Source of the DNA: Hyperoodon ampullatus
Lineage: Eukaryota; Chordata; Mammalia; Artiodactyla; Ziphiidae
Assembly: GCA_949752795.1 (NCBI GenBank)
Contig: OX457070.1
Coordinates: forward strand, 38,469,185 to 38,533,184
Direction: 5' to 3'
Length of the DNA stretch: 64,000 nucleotides
Each line of letters starts with the position of its first letter. The first letter of the stretch is position 1. The position numbers and the translations under genes are program-made. The notes below the pieces were generated by a model. That model did no database searches. It was not told the DNA's origin and saw nothing but the letters and a program-made list of their open reading frames with translations. Below are positions 1-12,143 of the stretch, in pieces.

Positions 1-1655
1 AAGGATACAAAAAGCTAATAAAAGTGCTTAATGAGCAGTCACGTGACAGGAGTGGGGGGATAAGGTGTTGTCCTTTGTGCCTTTTCATTATAAAAAATAT
101 TTTGGACTATGTGAATGTATTATCTTTGCAAAAAATTAGGTGTAAACGACAACACCAAAACCAATCAATCACATGCTGAATTGAGTGACTGGTGGCCAAA
201 GGAATTCAGAAAAAGCAGAGCTCAGGGGGTCCCCTAGAGCCTTCTAGGGCTCCTGGAAGATTAGAACTGGAAGGGACTCTAGGTGCCATTTTATCTGACT
301 TCCCACTCAATGCTGGCATGTCTCGTACAACTACCAAGACATGGATGTTCCAGTGTCCCTCACCCAATAATTCCTAAGTCCCATGACATGCATGGACAGT
401 GCTAATCCAGGGATCACAATGCACAAAGAGGCATCTGTCCTTAATGGTCTTATGCTCCCAAAGTGCACCTTTAATTGAAACGCAAGAAGATTTTGAGTCC
501 CAGGGGAATAAACAAGGTACTAAGGGGCTTGGAAGGAGGATGAAATCAGGGAAAGCAGCAGAGTTAATATAGCATTTGAAATAAGCAAGGATGGGTCCCA
601 TTTTGACAGTCTGAGGGCAGGAATACCAGGTAGGGAGAACGTGAATTCATGAGTTCAGGAATTCTCAGGATTGGCTAGAGAATAGCCCATGTGTGGTGGA
701 ATAGTGGGATGGAAATTTGGGTTGGGCTAATGTTGTGGACTGTACTGAGTGCCAGTCTGAGGTGTTTTTTAAAAAATTCAGTAAAAAGTGGGGAACCAAT
801 AAAGATTTACGGGCATGTGCTTGAGTTATTTTTGAGATTCTCTAATGAGTGAGTACTCTCTACTTCATCCAAGAATCCATGAGGAGAAGCTTCCTGGAAG
901 CAGTAGGAATTGAGCTGGACCCTCAAGGATCAGTAGAATTTAGAGAGTATTCATTCTTGAGGGGAGAAGAGCATGAGTCCAGTGTTGATGGTCACCACTG
1001 GAGGACTTTGACCGTGAGAGAGCATGTTGATGCTGTGCATTGGAAAGACAGCTCTGGCTGTGCTATTTAGGATAGAATGGAGAAGGATTACCTGAAGCAG
1101 GGTGATTGGTGAGAAAGCTTTCTCTACAGTCTCAAGGCAGGACACTGAAGGCGTGACTTAGGTGACAGTAATGGGAATGGAAAAAGTCGGACACACTGGA
1201 AAGACCTTTTCCTCTCCTATCCATAAGGTCCTCTTTGCTTGGATTTAGCTCATTTGCCAGTCCTGAGGGAAGAGATCATTCTTAGCTCAACACTCCAAGC
1301 TCTCTGTTTACCGGATGTTTTCCTGGGTCATTTCACCACTGGCAGGGAGTGGCAGCCATGTTTACCCCAGCCCTGCTGTTCATTGGCACTTTGCTGCAAT
1401 TTGGATTGTGTTGATGGTGGGATAAACATTTCCATCTTGGGCATCTTCTTCCCAGCAACTTAGAAAAAGTTGCTCAGTGGTGGTGGGACATCGCTAATAC
1501 AACTAGACTCAACATTCTCATTTTGCATGTAAGGGTTTAGAGGTTTGGAGATTTAAAGGAACATGCTCAAACCAGAGAGAGAAGTGGGGACATGGGAGCA
1601 GAATTATGTCTTTTGACTCCAAGTCCTGGACATTTTTTTTTTTTAGCATACCTTA
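1..1655. other. Unclassified non-coding sequence
   Basis: I see no gene, repeat family or regulatory signal here that I can name. Reading frames are all under about 75 codons, overlap on both strands and resemble no protein I know. A short T run lies at 1632-1644 just before a MIR relic. It is probably anonymous intergenic or intronic DNA. Confidence 0.5.
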
Positions 1656-1659
1656 CAGT

Positions 1660-1885
1660 TTCTGTTGAATAATGCTAATATTTACTGAGCACCTACTATG
1701 TGTCATACACTGTGCTAAAACTTCAGTATCATTATTTAATCCCCCAATGACCCTATCATTATCCCTATCTCTTCAGATGAGAAATGGAAAGTCAGAGAGA
1801 TGAAGTAACTTTCCCAGGGTCACATGACTAGGAAGTTGCAAAGCCAGAATTTGAATCCAGGTCTCTCTGACTCTAAGTATCTGTT
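1660..1885 (-). repeat. MIR SINE relic, antisense
   Basis: Antisense MIR hallmarks occur in the expected order: 'gagcacctactatgtg', then a diverged 'cagatgagaaa' block, 'agtaactttcccagggtcac', and 'ttgaatccaggtctctctga' at the end. MIR is an ancient tRNA-derived SINE shared by mammals and long inactive. Divergence is high and no target duplication is visible. Confidence 0.85.
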
Positions 1886-2632
1886 CAGGTATAAGAAACC
1901 CTCAAAATTATTTATTAAAAATAATTAACTCTCAGTAGGAGTTCTACTTTTGACATTTACTGTTTGAGAAGATACAGTGAACTCAGTAACACCTTTAGGT
2001 GAATTTGTATTTGAATAATCAGTGTCTACATACATTTTGGGAAATAACATATTTGAAAAATAATAGTATGTATATGTGCCAGACCTGGCAGGAATGAGTT
2101 TTTAGAACTCATCAGTTGGGTGGAAGAGGTAGTATAGTAAGTTAGGTGGGAGAAAGTGGTGGCTTGGGAAGTACAGTAAGTCAAGCAGTCTCATTGGAGT
2201 GAGTGAGAATTTTCAGGTCTCTGGTGTAACCTGACCCACCAGCCTGTGGGTATGAATAAAGTCACACATTTGATTGGCTCATTATTCCTACCTGTATAAC
2301 TCATGACCTTGGGTCCTCCTGCAAAATTTCCTACTCAACACTAGTACTCCTGGGACACTCTAAGAGGTATTGTGTATAAAGAAGTTTGTAACTGCTGATG
2401 GACCCTAGATATTTGTTATGTCTTGCTGCTCTTCCCATGTCCTGCTCAGTGCCTCTGTGCTCCAATATGCTGCTGTATTGGAGGTTGGTGGTCTGTGGTA
2501 AAGTGGGGGGAGGGAGTTGGACAGGGGAATGTTCCTCTTCTTTGTAAGAGGCATTTGTTAGAGGGGGTCTTACAGAGGGCTGCTTTGAGCATCAATGTGT
2601 CACAGAGTTTAGGGAAACATTTCTTTCTGATT
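1886..2632. other. Unclassified non-coding sequence
   Basis: AT-rich sequence without a supported gene. The short frames near 2423-2703 overlap on opposite strands and run into the old L1 that begins at about 2633, so they are not credible genes. Confidence 0.45.
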
Positions 2633-3569
2633 TTTGATTGAGTATAATTTATATTCAATAAAGTACACATATCTTTAGTATTCCGTTCAATGATTATCGA
2701 CAATTGTGTATGCCTATGTAATCAAAAAAGATACAGAACATCTCAGAAATTGCTCTTGTATCCCTTTAGAGTCAATTTCCTTGTCCCCAGAGGAAACCAC
2801 TTTCTAATTTTTATCATCTAACTTTAGTTTTAACTTCATCTAACTGGAACAATAAATATGTACTCTTTTGTGTCTGGCTTTTTCCTCTAAAAGAATGATT
2901 TCAAGATTTATCCATGCTGTTGCATGTATATAAATTTTTGTTCATTCTTTATGCCATTGATTTATATTCCATTGTATGGATGTGCCACAATTTATTTTTC
3001 TATTCTCCTATAGATGGATATTTGGGCTGTTTCCGGTTTTTTACTATCATGCATAAAGCTGCTATTAACATTCTTGCATAAGTCTTTTTGTTGAAGCATG
3101 TTTTTATTTCTTTTGTGTAAATACCTAGTAGTGAAATGCTGCACCATAGGATAGATGTATATTTAACTTTATAAGAAACAGCCAAACAGGTCTGCAAAGT
3201 GATTGTACTATTTTATACATGCACCAAATACTGCTCCACATTGTCTCCAGTGTTTGGCATTGCTAGGGTTTTTATTTTAATTGTGCTAGTAGGTGTGAAA
3301 TTATGGTTTTAATTTTCACTTAAAGATGATGTTGAGCAACTTTTCATGTTTAATTTGCCGTATCTTATTTTGTAAGATGTATTTTGCCTATTTAAAAAAA
3401 TAGGGCTGTTATTTTTTAAAAGCTTGATTTGTAGGTATTCTTTATGTATGCTGGATACACATCCTCTGTTGAATATATGTATTATAAATATTTTTTCCCA
3501 GTCTGTGGATAGCCTATTTATTTTATTTATGGTGTCTTCTGATCACAAAATTATTCTTATTTTCAGAAT
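2633..3569 (-). mobile_element. Old L1 (L1M-type), 3' part, antisense, fragment 1
   Basis: This reads as the reverse complement of an ancient L1 3' UTR and ORF2 C-terminus. Visible landmarks include 'tactcttttgtgtctggctt' (about 2860-2880), 'tatattccattgtatggatg', 'gatattgggctgttt'-like sequence near 3017, 'gatgttgagcaacttttcat' near 3330, and 'cccagtctgtggatagcc' near 3497. Many stops and indels show long decay. It is the first of four collinear fragments of one L1 (2633-3569, 4218-5572, 5937-6065, 12144-14540) separated by later insertions. The subfamily needs a library search. Confidence 0.8.
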
Positions 3570-4090
3570 GCTCCAGATACTATTATTACATAATAAGCTA
3601 TCCCCCAATTTTTTTTTTTTACTTAAAATAATGACAGCATTTATTTTGCTCATGAATCTATAATTTTGGCAGGACTCAGTAGGGATAACTTGTCTCTGCT
3701 CCCTTAGATGTCAGTTGAGGTGGCTTAAAGAGTGGGACTGAAGTCATCTGAAGGCTTGATTACTCACATGTCTGGCCATTGATACTGTCAGCTTAGATCT
3801 TAGATGGGACTGTTGGCAGGAATAAATACTATGACCTCTCCATGTGGCTGGGTTCCAAGGGTGAGAGCACTTCCAGAAAGAGAGAGAGGAAAGAGAGAGT
3901 TAGATGGCAGCTGTTTTCCTTTTCTGACCTAGTTTCATCACTTCTACTTTAGGAATTGAGCAGCTACAAGCTCACCCAGGTTTCAGGGAAGGGTTAATCA
4001 ATTCAGCTTCTTGGTCGGGGAGTGACAAAGTTTTGGAAGAGCATGTGGGACTGCTGTAGCCATTTTTGGAGAATAAAATCTTCCCCAGAC
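3570..4090 (+). repeat. Mid-age interspersed repeat, family not assigned
   Basis: An inserted unit interrupts the old L1. It shares its module order with 33328-33832: an opening 'taataagctatccccc'-like start, 'tttattttgctcatgaatct', 'gtcatctgaaggcttgatta', 'tccatgtggctgggttccaa', an AG-rich run at 3877-3900, and an end near 'aagagcatgtggga'. I know this as a dispersed mammalian repeat but cannot name the family with certainty. An LTR-type origin is possible. It has no coding potential. Confidence 0.6.
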
Positions 4091-4094
4091 TAAT

Positions 4095-4200
4095 TTTTTT
4101 TTTGGCCATGCTTTACAGCTTAGTTCTCTGACCAGGGGTTGAACCCGCACCCTCAGCAGTGAACGTGTGGAGTCCTAACCATTGGACCACCAGGGTATTA
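4095..4200 (-). mobile_element. Short tRNA-derived SINE, antisense
   Basis: A T run (the antisense A tail) is followed by the reverse complement of a tRNA-like SINE head, 'ggtggtccaatggttaggac', and a 'gggtgcgggttcaacccctg' box B-like segment. Imperfect flanking duplications of about 16 bases lie at 4079-4094 and 4202-4217 (14 of 16 identical), consistent with an older L1-mediated insertion. It belongs to the cetartiodactyl tRNA-Glu-type SINE group and is distinct from the longer CHR copies elsewhere in the window. Confidence 0.8.
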
Positions 4201-4217
4201 TTCCTCCCTAGACTAAT

Positions 4218-5572
4218 TCTAATACATGAGTTTATTTTGTATTGGTTAGTGCTTTTTGCAACCATCCTAAAAGATCTTTGCCTATCCCAAGATCACAAAA
4301 ATATTCTATGTTCTCTTCCAGAAGGTATATAGCTCTAATTTTTACATTTAGGACTATGATCCATCTTTCTTGAATTAATTGTTGTGTAAAGAGTGAGGTA
4401 GGTGTTGAGGTTCACTTTGTTTTTAACACAGATATCAAGCTGATCTAGCACCATATGTTAGAAAGACTTTCCTTTGTAACAGAAGTTGAAATCAATTGAC
4501 TATATATATATATATATATATATGTTAATTAATGGATTCTCTATCATGTTCTATTGATCTATTTGTCTATTTTTACATCAATATCAAATTATAACTTTCT
4601 GATAAGGCTTGAAATCATGTAGTATAAGTCCTCCAAATTTGTTATTCTTTTTCAAATATTTTGGATATTCTATGCCCATATAACTTTTAGACTTAGCTTG
4701 TGAATTTTTCAAAAAGGTCCACTAAAATTTTTATTGGAATGGCATTGAATCTATAGATCCATTTAGACAGAGTGGACATTTAACAATATTTTGTCTTCCA
4801 ATTCACGAGCATGGTACCTTTCCATTTATTTATCTCTTTAATTTCTTTCTGCAAAAATTTTGTGACTTGCACATTTTAAAATAGTTTTATTTATCAATAT
4901 TTAATGTTTCTGATACTGTAAATGGAATTTAAAAATTATTTCCAATTATTCATTAGAACTATATAGAAATTAAATTGTTTTTTGTACATTGGCCTTGTAT
5001 CCTGTGACCTTCCTAAACTCATGTATTAGTTCTACTAATTCTTTTGTTGTTCCATAGGATTTTCCACCTATGCAATCATATTGTCTACAGATAGCAATGG
5101 TTTTACTTCTTTTCTAATATTCTTGTGTTGTATTTTTTTTCTTGCCTTATTGTACTGACTAGGACTTCTAACATAATACTGAATAGAAGTGGTAAGAGTG
5201 GATATAAGTATGACATTAGCAGTAGGTTTCTGGAGATTCCGTTCATCAGATTAAAGAAGTTCCCTTCTCTTCCTGTCTTTCTATGTGTATATATAAAGCT
5301 AAATTTTTTGCTAATATTTGCTTAAAGATTTTTGTATTTATGCTCATGAAGGATATTTGTATTTTCTTCTTGTAATGTCTTTTTCAGGTTTTGATATAAG
5401 AGTTATATGAGCTTCATGTAACAAGTGGGGAAGTGTTTCCTTCTCTAATTTCTGAAAGTGCTTCTGTAAAATTGGCACTAATTCTTCCTTAAATGTTTAC
5501 ATAATTAATTGGTGAGGCCATCTGAGCCTGGAGGTTTCTTTTTTAGTAGGTATGCTATTATGAGTTTAATTT
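4218..5572 (-). mobile_element. Old L1 (L1M-type), ORF2 part, antisense, fragment 2
   Basis: This continues the L1 of fragment 1 after the insertions at 3570-4217. Recognisable antisense ORF2 landmarks are 'agatctttgcctatcccaag' (about 4271), 'tctattgatctatttgtcta' (about 4552), 'ggcattgaatctatagatcc' (about 4741), 'ccttgtatcctgtgaccttc' (about 4993), and the reverse-transcriptase core region near 5140-5250. The copy is too decayed to give an open frame. It ends at the SINE target duplication at 5563-5572. Confidence 0.8.
4500..4524. repeat. (TA)n microsatellite
   Basis: About 11 uninterrupted TA units lie within the old L1. The tract is probably a post-insertion expansion. Confidence 0.9.
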
Positions 5573-5926
5573 CTTCTTTTAAAATTATTTATTTATTTAT
5601 TTTTGGCTGCATTGGGTCTTTGTTGCTGTGCACAGGCTTTCTCTAGTTGCAGTGAGCAGGGGCTACTCTTCATTATGGTGTGTGGACTTCTCATTGTGGT
5701 GACTTCTTTTGTTGGAGAGCATGGGCTCTAGGCATGTGGGCTTCAGTAGTTGTGGTATGCAGGCTCAGTAGTTGTGGCTCGTGGGTTCTAGAGCACAGGC
5801 TCAGTAGTTGTGGTTCACAGGCTTAGTTCATCCGTGGCATGTGGGATCTTCCTGGACCAGGAATTGAACCCATATCCCCTGCACTGGCTGGCAGATTCTT
5901 AACCACTGCACCATCAGGGAAGTCCA
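5573..5926 (-). mobile_element. Long CHR-type SINE, antisense
   Basis: This is the reverse complement of a full-length cetartiodactyl CHR SINE. The A tail reads as 'ttatttatttatttttggct' on the left, several 'cagtagttgtgg' units lie in the middle, and the tRNA-like head ends at 'accatcagggaagtcc'. A perfect 10-base target duplication (agtttaattt) lies at 5563-5572 and 5927-5936. Moderate divergence from the other long copies suggests it is among the older ones. A pol III box A/B remnant lies in the right-hand part. Confidence 0.92.
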
Positions 5927-5936
5927 AGTTTAATTT

Positions 5937-6065
5937 ATTTAATAGATATAGGACTACAAATTTTGTTATGTTGTGTTTTCTTTATTATCCAGGTAGAGAT
6001 ATTTTCTAATGTTCATTATGATTTCTTTTTTGAGTTCTGGATTATTTACAAGTGGTAATTTGGTC
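5937..6065 (-). mobile_element. Old L1 (L1M-type), antisense, fragment 3
   Basis: A short stretch resumes the old L1 after the SINE, with 'gatttcttttttgagttctg' and 'gattatttacaagtgg'. It is cut by the plus-strand L1 that begins at about 6066. The sequence continues logically at 12144 ('ttgaaataattcaatatttt'), showing that both sides were one element. Confidence 0.75.
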
Positions 6066-6699
6066 CAAGATGGCAGCATGGGAAGACCCTGAGGTCACTT
6101 CCTCCCATGGACCTACTGAATTTCACCTATATATACAGAAATTCCTCTTAAAGAAGAACTGAGGGCTGATTGACACGAACTTCTGCACAAGAAACAATAG
6201 AGGGACAACATAGAGCTGGATAGGAGAGATGGAGACATGGTATTGACAACCTGCAGAGCGAGGGATATCACTGAGGAGGGCCTGCATGTAGAATCAGCCA
6301 CCCTGGAGCACAGAGGAAAAACAGTGGTCTAAAAGGCCCCTAGATTATGTGAAGGAAATCCATTTAATAACCCTAAAGCATCTGCCAAATGGGTGGGGAA
6401 TTGCTGGAACTCTCTCCAGGGTTGGAGGCACTGGAGAGCACCCATTTTTTTGCATTCCCCCTCCACCTTGATAGCATGGGCAGGAACTTTAGCCAGCCTG
6501 TCAAAGCTGCCTCAGCATGCCCCTGGCCTACACCAACTCTAGTTCTCCCATGAGAGCAACCCCAGTGTGGTGCACACTGGGACACCCTGTCCCATTCCAG
6601 CTGTTCTGCCAGGGCCGCCCTATTGTGTTGAGCCCTGGAGCCCCCCTGGCCCATCACTGCTCCAGTTCTAGCTGGCCAGCCAAAACCACTTGGCACATG

Positions 6700-7600
6700 C
6701 AGTCACAAAGAATCAAACAAAACGAGAAGACAGAGAAATATGTTCCAAACAAAAGAACAAAATAAATGCCCCCCTCCAAAAAGCCTAATGAAACTGAGAT
6801 AAGTAGTTTACCTAATAAAGAGGTCAAAGTAATAGTCATAAAGATGTTCACTGAACTTGGTTGAAGAATGGAGGAACACAGTGAGATCTTCAACAAAGAG
6901 TTAGGAAATATAAGAAAGAATCAGTCAGAGCTGAAGGATGCAATAACTGAAATGAAAAACACTAGAGGCAGTCAACAGCAGATTAGATGATACAGAAGAA
7001 TGGGTCAGTGATGTGGAAGACAGAATAGTGGAGATCACCCAATCAGAAAAACAAAAAGAAAAAAATTTTAAAAAGTGAGTATAGTTTAAGGGACCTCTGG
7101 GGTAACATCAAGTATACTAGCATTTGCATTATAGGGGGTCTCAGAGGGAGAAAAGAAAGAAGGGGGTAGAAAACTTATTTGAAGAAGTAATGGTTAAAAA
7201 TTTCCCTAAGCTGGAGAAAGAAACAAATATCTAGGTCCAAGAAGCACAGAGTGTTTCCAACAATATGAACACAAAGAGATCTACACCAAGACAGATCATA
7301 ATTCAAATGCCAAATTTGAAGATAATGAGAGAATTTTAAAGACAGAGAAAAATAACTACTCAAATACAAGGAAACTCCCATAATACTATCAGCTGATTTT
7401 TTAGCAGAAACTTTTCAGGCCAAAGGGGAGTGGCAGGATATATTTGAAGTGCTGAAAAGGAACAATCTTACAGCCAAGAATACTCTTACCTGTCTAGGTT
7501 ATCATTCAAACTGAAGAGGCTGTAAAGAGTTTCACAGACAAGTAAAAATTAAAGGAGTTCGTTAACACTAAACTGGCCTTATAAGAAATGTTAAAGGGTC
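6700..7600 (+). pseudogene. L1 ORF1 remnant (RNA-binding protein)
   Basis: The stretch has the composition and phrases of L1 ORF1: a coiled-coil-like A/G-rich region around 6880-7070, then 'caaatgccaaatttgaagat' and the C-terminal 'aacttttcaggccaaagggg' block (7406-7425). ORF1p is a trimeric nucleic-acid chaperone that coats L1 RNA. Here no frame exceeds about 80 codons and several stops and indels interrupt it. The boundaries are approximate. Confidence 0.6.
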
Positions 7601-8164
7601 TTCCTTAAGCAGAAAGGAAAAGGCCACAACTAGAAATAAAAAAAAAATATGAAAGAAAAAATCTCACTGGTAAAGGCCAATATATATATAAAAAAGCAGT
7701 GAATCAGACACTTAAAAAGCTAGTATAAAGGTTAAAAGACAAAATTAGTAAAATCAACTATAATTACAATAAGTAGTTAAGGGATCCACAAAATAAAGAG
7801 AAGTAAAATGTGATATCAAAAACTTAGTGTGTGGGGGGTAATAAAAATGTAGTGCTTTTAGAATGCATTCAGACTTAAAATAAACTGGTTTATATATCAT
7901 ATATATGTCAATATATATGAACCTCATGGCAACCCCAAACCAAAAACCTTCAATATATACGAAAAAATAAAGAGAAAGAAACCCAAACATAACACTAAAG
8001 AAAATTATCAAACCACAAGGAAAGAGACCAAGAGAAGAAAAAAGGAACAGAGAACTGCAAAAACACCAGAAAACAATTTTAAAAATGTCATTAAGTAAAT
8101 ACCTATCAATAATCACTTTAAATGTGAATGGACCAAATGCTGCAATCAAAAGACATATATGGTG

Positions 8165-8503
8165 GGACTTCCCTGGTGGTACAGTGGTTAAGAACCCGAC
8201 TGCCACTGCAGGCAGCACAGGTTTGAGCCCTGATCCAGGAAGATCCCACGTGCTGTGGAGCAACTAAGCCCGTACGCCACAACTACTGAGCCTGCGCTCT
8301 AGAGCCCACGAGCCACAACTACTGAGCCCATGTGCCACAACTGCTGAAGCCTGCATGCCTAGAGCCCATGCTCTGCAACAAGAGAAGCCACTGCAATGAG
8401 AAGCCCATGCACTGCAACAAAGAGTAGCCCCTGCTTTCTGCAACTAGAGGAAGCCTGCATGCAGCAGCAAAGACCCAATGCAGCCAAAAATAAATAAGTT
8501 TAA
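8165..8503 (+). mobile_element. Long CHR-type SINE, sense
   Basis: The tRNA-like head 'ggacttccctggtggtacag' is followed by 'gggtttgagccctg'-like box B, repeated 'cacaactactgagcc' units and the A-rich tail 'ccaaaaataaataagttt'. Flanking duplications read 'aaaagacatatatggtg' (8148-8164) and 'aaaagacatatggtg' (8504-8518), differing by one TA unit. It sits in the L1 endonuclease region of the plus-strand L1 and is the only sense-oriented SINE of the nine in this window. Confidence 0.93.
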
Positions 8504-11500
8504 AAAAGACATATGGTGCCTGAATGGATAGAAAAATAAGGCCCATATATATGCTGCCTACAGGAAACTCACTTCAGATCTAAAGACACACATAGACTGA
8601 AAGTGAAGGGTGGAAAAGGCTATCCCATATAAATGGAAACAAAAAAGAAAGCTGGAATAGCAGTACTCACGTCGGACTAAATAGACTGTAACAAGAGAAA
8701 AAGAAGGGCATTATATAATGATAAAGGGGTCAATGCAAGATAACATTTGCAAATATTTGTGCACCCAACATAGGAGCATCTAAATATATAAAGCAAATAT
8801 TAACAGACATGAAGGGAGAAATTGAGAGTAATACAATAATAGTAGGGGACTTTAATACTCCATTTACATAAATGTATAGATCATCTAGACAGAAAATCAA
8901 TAAGGAAACATTGGCATTAAATGACACATTAGATCAGAAGAACTTAATAGATATATAGAGAACATTCTATCCAAAAACTGCAGAATAAACACTCTTTTCA
9001 AGTGCACTTGGAACATTCTCCAGATGGATCACATGTTAGGCCACAAAATAAGTCTCAATGAATTTAAGAAGACTGAAATCATATCAAGCATCTTTTCCAA
9101 CCAACAGTATGAAACTAGAAGTCAATTACAAGAAGAAAACTGGAAAAAACACAGTCACATGGAGACTAAACAACATGTTACAAAACAACCAATGGATCAA
9201 TGGAGAAATCAAAGAAGAAATTAGAAAAAATGCCTTGAAATAAATGAAAATGGAAACACAACTTTCCAAAATCTGTGGGACACAGCAAAAGCAGTTCTGA
9301 GAAGGAAGTTCATAGGGATACAGGCCTACCTAAAGAAACAATGTAAAGAAAAAGACCCTCAAATAAACAATTTAACTTTACACCTAAAGGAACTAGTAAA
9401 GGAAGAACAAACAAAGCCCAAAGTTAGCAGAAGGAAGGCAGTAAAAAAGATCAGAGTAGAAAGAAATGAAATACAGACTAAAAAATCAATAGAAAAGATC
9501 AGTGAGACTTAAGAGCTAGTTCTTTGAAAAGATGAACAAAATTGATAACCCTTTAGCCAGACTCATCAAGAAAAAAAGAGGGCCCAAATTAATAAGTCAG
9601 AAATGAAAAAGGAAAAGTTGCAGCTAATACCACAGAAATACAAAGAATCATTAGAAACTACTATAAACAATTATATGCCAACACATCGGACAAACTGGAA
9701 GAAATGGATAAGTACCTAGAAACATGTGATCTTCTAAGACTGAATCAGGAAGAAATAGAAAATATGAACAGACCAATCCTAGTAATGAAATTGAATCAGT
9801 AATCAAAACCTCCCAACAAGAAAAGATGCAGGAGTAGATGACTTCACAGGTGAATTCTACCACACGTACAAAGAAGAGTTAATACCTGTACTTCTCAAAC
9901 TATTCCCAAAAATTGAAGAGGAAGGAGTGCTTCTAAACTCATTCTACAAGGCCAGCATTACCCTGATACCAAAATCAGTCAAAGACTACAAAAAAAGAAA
10001 ATTACAGGCCAATATCCCTGATGAATATAGATGCAAAAACGCTCAACAAAATATGAACAAACCTAATTCAACAATACGTTAAAAGGATCGTACACCATGA
10101 TCAAATAGGATTTATTACAGGAATGCAAAGATGGTTCTGTATCTGCAAATCAACCAACGTGATACAACACATTAACAAAATGAATGATAAAAATCATATG
10201 ATTATCTCATTAGATGCAGAAAAAACTTTTGACAGAATTCAACATCCATTTATGATAAAAACTTTCAACACAATGGGTACTGAAGGAACATACCTCAACA
10301 TAAATGTAAAGGCCATTATGAAAAACCTACAGTTAACATCGTAGTCAATGTTGAAAAGCAGAAAGCTTTTCCTGTAAGATCAGGAACAAGACAAGGATGC
10401 CCACTCTCACCACTTCTATTCAACATAGTATTGAAGTCCTTGCCACAGCAATCAGACAAAGAAAAAAAAATAAAGTAAAAGGCATCCAAATTGGATGGGA
10501 AGAACTAAAACAGTCCCTATTTGCAGGTGACATGATACTATATATAGAAAGTTAGAGACTCCATCAAAAAAACTATTAGGACTAATAAATTCAATAAAAT
10601 TGCAGGATATAAAATTAATATACAAAAATCTGTTGTACCTCTATACACCAATAATGAACTATCAGAAAGAGAAATTAAGAAAGCAATTCCATTTACAATT
10701 GCATCACAAAGAATTTAAAAACTGGGAATAAATCTAACCAAGGAGGTGAAAGACCTGTACTCTGAAAACTCTAAGACATTGATGAAAGAAGAAACTCCCA
10801 GAAGAAAACTTAGGCAGTAAGCTCTTTGACATTAGTCTTAGCAATACTTTTTTGGATCTGTCTCCTTAGGCCAGGGTAACAAGAGCAAAAATAAACAAAT
10901 GAGACTACATCAGAGTAAAAACCTTTTGCACAGAGAAGGAAACCATAAACAAAATGAAAAGGTAACCTACTGAATGGGAGAAGATATTTGCAAATGTTAT
11001 ATCAAACATGGGGTTAGTATGCAAAATAGGTAAAGAGTTCATACAACTGAATATCAAAACAAAAACAAAAACAATCCAATTAAAAAAATGAGCAGAGGAC
11101 CTGAATAGACATTTTTCCAGAGAAGACATGAAGATGGCCAACAGCACATGAATTCATGCTCAACATCACTGAACATCAGAGAAATGCAAATCAAAACCGC
11201 AATGAGATAGCACCTCACACCTGTCAGAATTGCTATGATCAAAAACATGAGAAATAACTAGTGTTGGTGCGGATGCAGAGAAAACGGAATCCTCGTGCAC
11301 TGTGAGTGGGAGTATCAGTTGGTACAACCACTATGGAAAACGGTATGGAGCTTCCTCAGAGAATTAAAATAGAACTTACATATGATCCAGCAATTCTACT
11401 TCTGAGTATTTATCCAAAGAAAATGAAAATAATAATTTGAAAAGATCCACGCACCCCAAGTTTCCTCACAGCATTATTTACAATAGCCAAGATATGGAAA

Positions 11501-11544
11501 TGACACAGATGTCCACCAACAGATGAATGGATAAAGAAGATACG

Positions 11545-11571
11545 ATGTGTGTGTATATATATAGTCTATTG

Positions 11572-11603
<32 letters not shown>

Positions 11604-11673
11604 TATATACATATGTGTATATATATATACATACATATATATATGTATATATATATACCCACACACATACACA
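11545..11673. repeat. Compound (TG)n/(TA)n/(CA)n microsatellite
   Basis: About 130 bases of alternating purine-pyrimidine tracts with several TA/CA phase changes lie in the C-terminal ORF2 region of the plus-strand L1. Frames through it (tyrosine/isoleucine/cysteine/valine runs) are artefacts. It should be highly polymorphic. Confidence 0.9.
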
Positions 11674-12143
11674 ATTCACTATTACCCAGCCATAACAAAA
11701 GAATGAAATCTTGCCATTTGTGACAACATGGATGGATCTAGAGGGTATTATGTTGAGTGAAATAAGTCAGAGACAGACAAATATCGCATGATTTCACTTA
11801 TGTGTGGAACATAAAAAATAAGTGAACAAACGTAACAAGAGAGAAACAACTCATAGATATAGAGAACAAACTGGTGGTTGCCAAAGGGGAGGAGGTGGGG
11901 GCATTAAGGACATTAAGGACATTAAGAGGTAAAACTTCCCATTATAAAATAAATAGGTCTTGGGGATGTAATGTACAGCATAGGGAATATAGTGAGTAAT
12001 ATTGTACTAACTTTGTATAGTGACAAACAGTAACTAGACTTATTGTGGTGATCATTTTGTAATGTATAAAAATATCGAATCACTATACTGTATACCTGAA
12101 ACTAATATAATATTGAAAGTCATTATACTTCAATTAAAAAAAG

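Larger units (their letters stand above)
8085..11810 (+). pseudogene. L1 ORF2 remnant (endonuclease / reverse transcriptase)
   Basis: The frame opens at 8085 with the endonuclease N-terminal motif (S-I-I-T-L-N-V-N-G at about 8109-8135), then is cut by a SINE. Further on, the reverse transcriptase segment is readable: F-D-R-I-Q-H-P-F near 10230-10253, and [10 protein letters not shown] near 10381-10412. The metal-binding motif at 10520-10531 reads F-A-G-D instead of F-A-D-D, so the first catalytic aspartate is lost. The C-terminal region ends near 11790-11810. Many stops and shifts, plus the apparent deletion near 10789, make it non-functional. Confidence 0.8.
6066..12143 (+). mobile_element. 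Near full-length L1, plus strand, inactive
   Basis: This is an L1 retrotransposon starting with a 5' UTR-like 'ccaagatggcagcatgg' and ending with the 3' UTR 'tgtatacctgaaactaatat' and an A-rich tail near 12137. Order: 5' UTR (about 6066-6700), degenerate ORF1 (about 6700-7600), inter-ORF and ORF2 start (8085), endonuclease, reverse transcriptase (about 9900-10750), C-terminal region (about 10800-11800), and 3' UTR. It carries a SINE at 8165-8503 and a microsatellite at 11545-11673. An internal deletion seems to join two ORF2 segments near 10789. Frames are broken throughout, so it cannot mobilise itself. It inserted into the older antisense L1 whose halves flank it. Confidence 0.88.

Noticed and set aside
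4095..4200. tRNA-like boxes that might mark a tRNA gene (also in every CHR SINE head)
   Set aside because: The tRNA similarity is confined to SINE heads with A tails and target duplications. No cloverleaf with intact acceptor stem is present.
9024..9243. Overlapping Lys/Gln-rich frames resembling a small basic protein
   Set aside because: They belong to the decayed endonuclease region of the plus-strand L1 ORF2.
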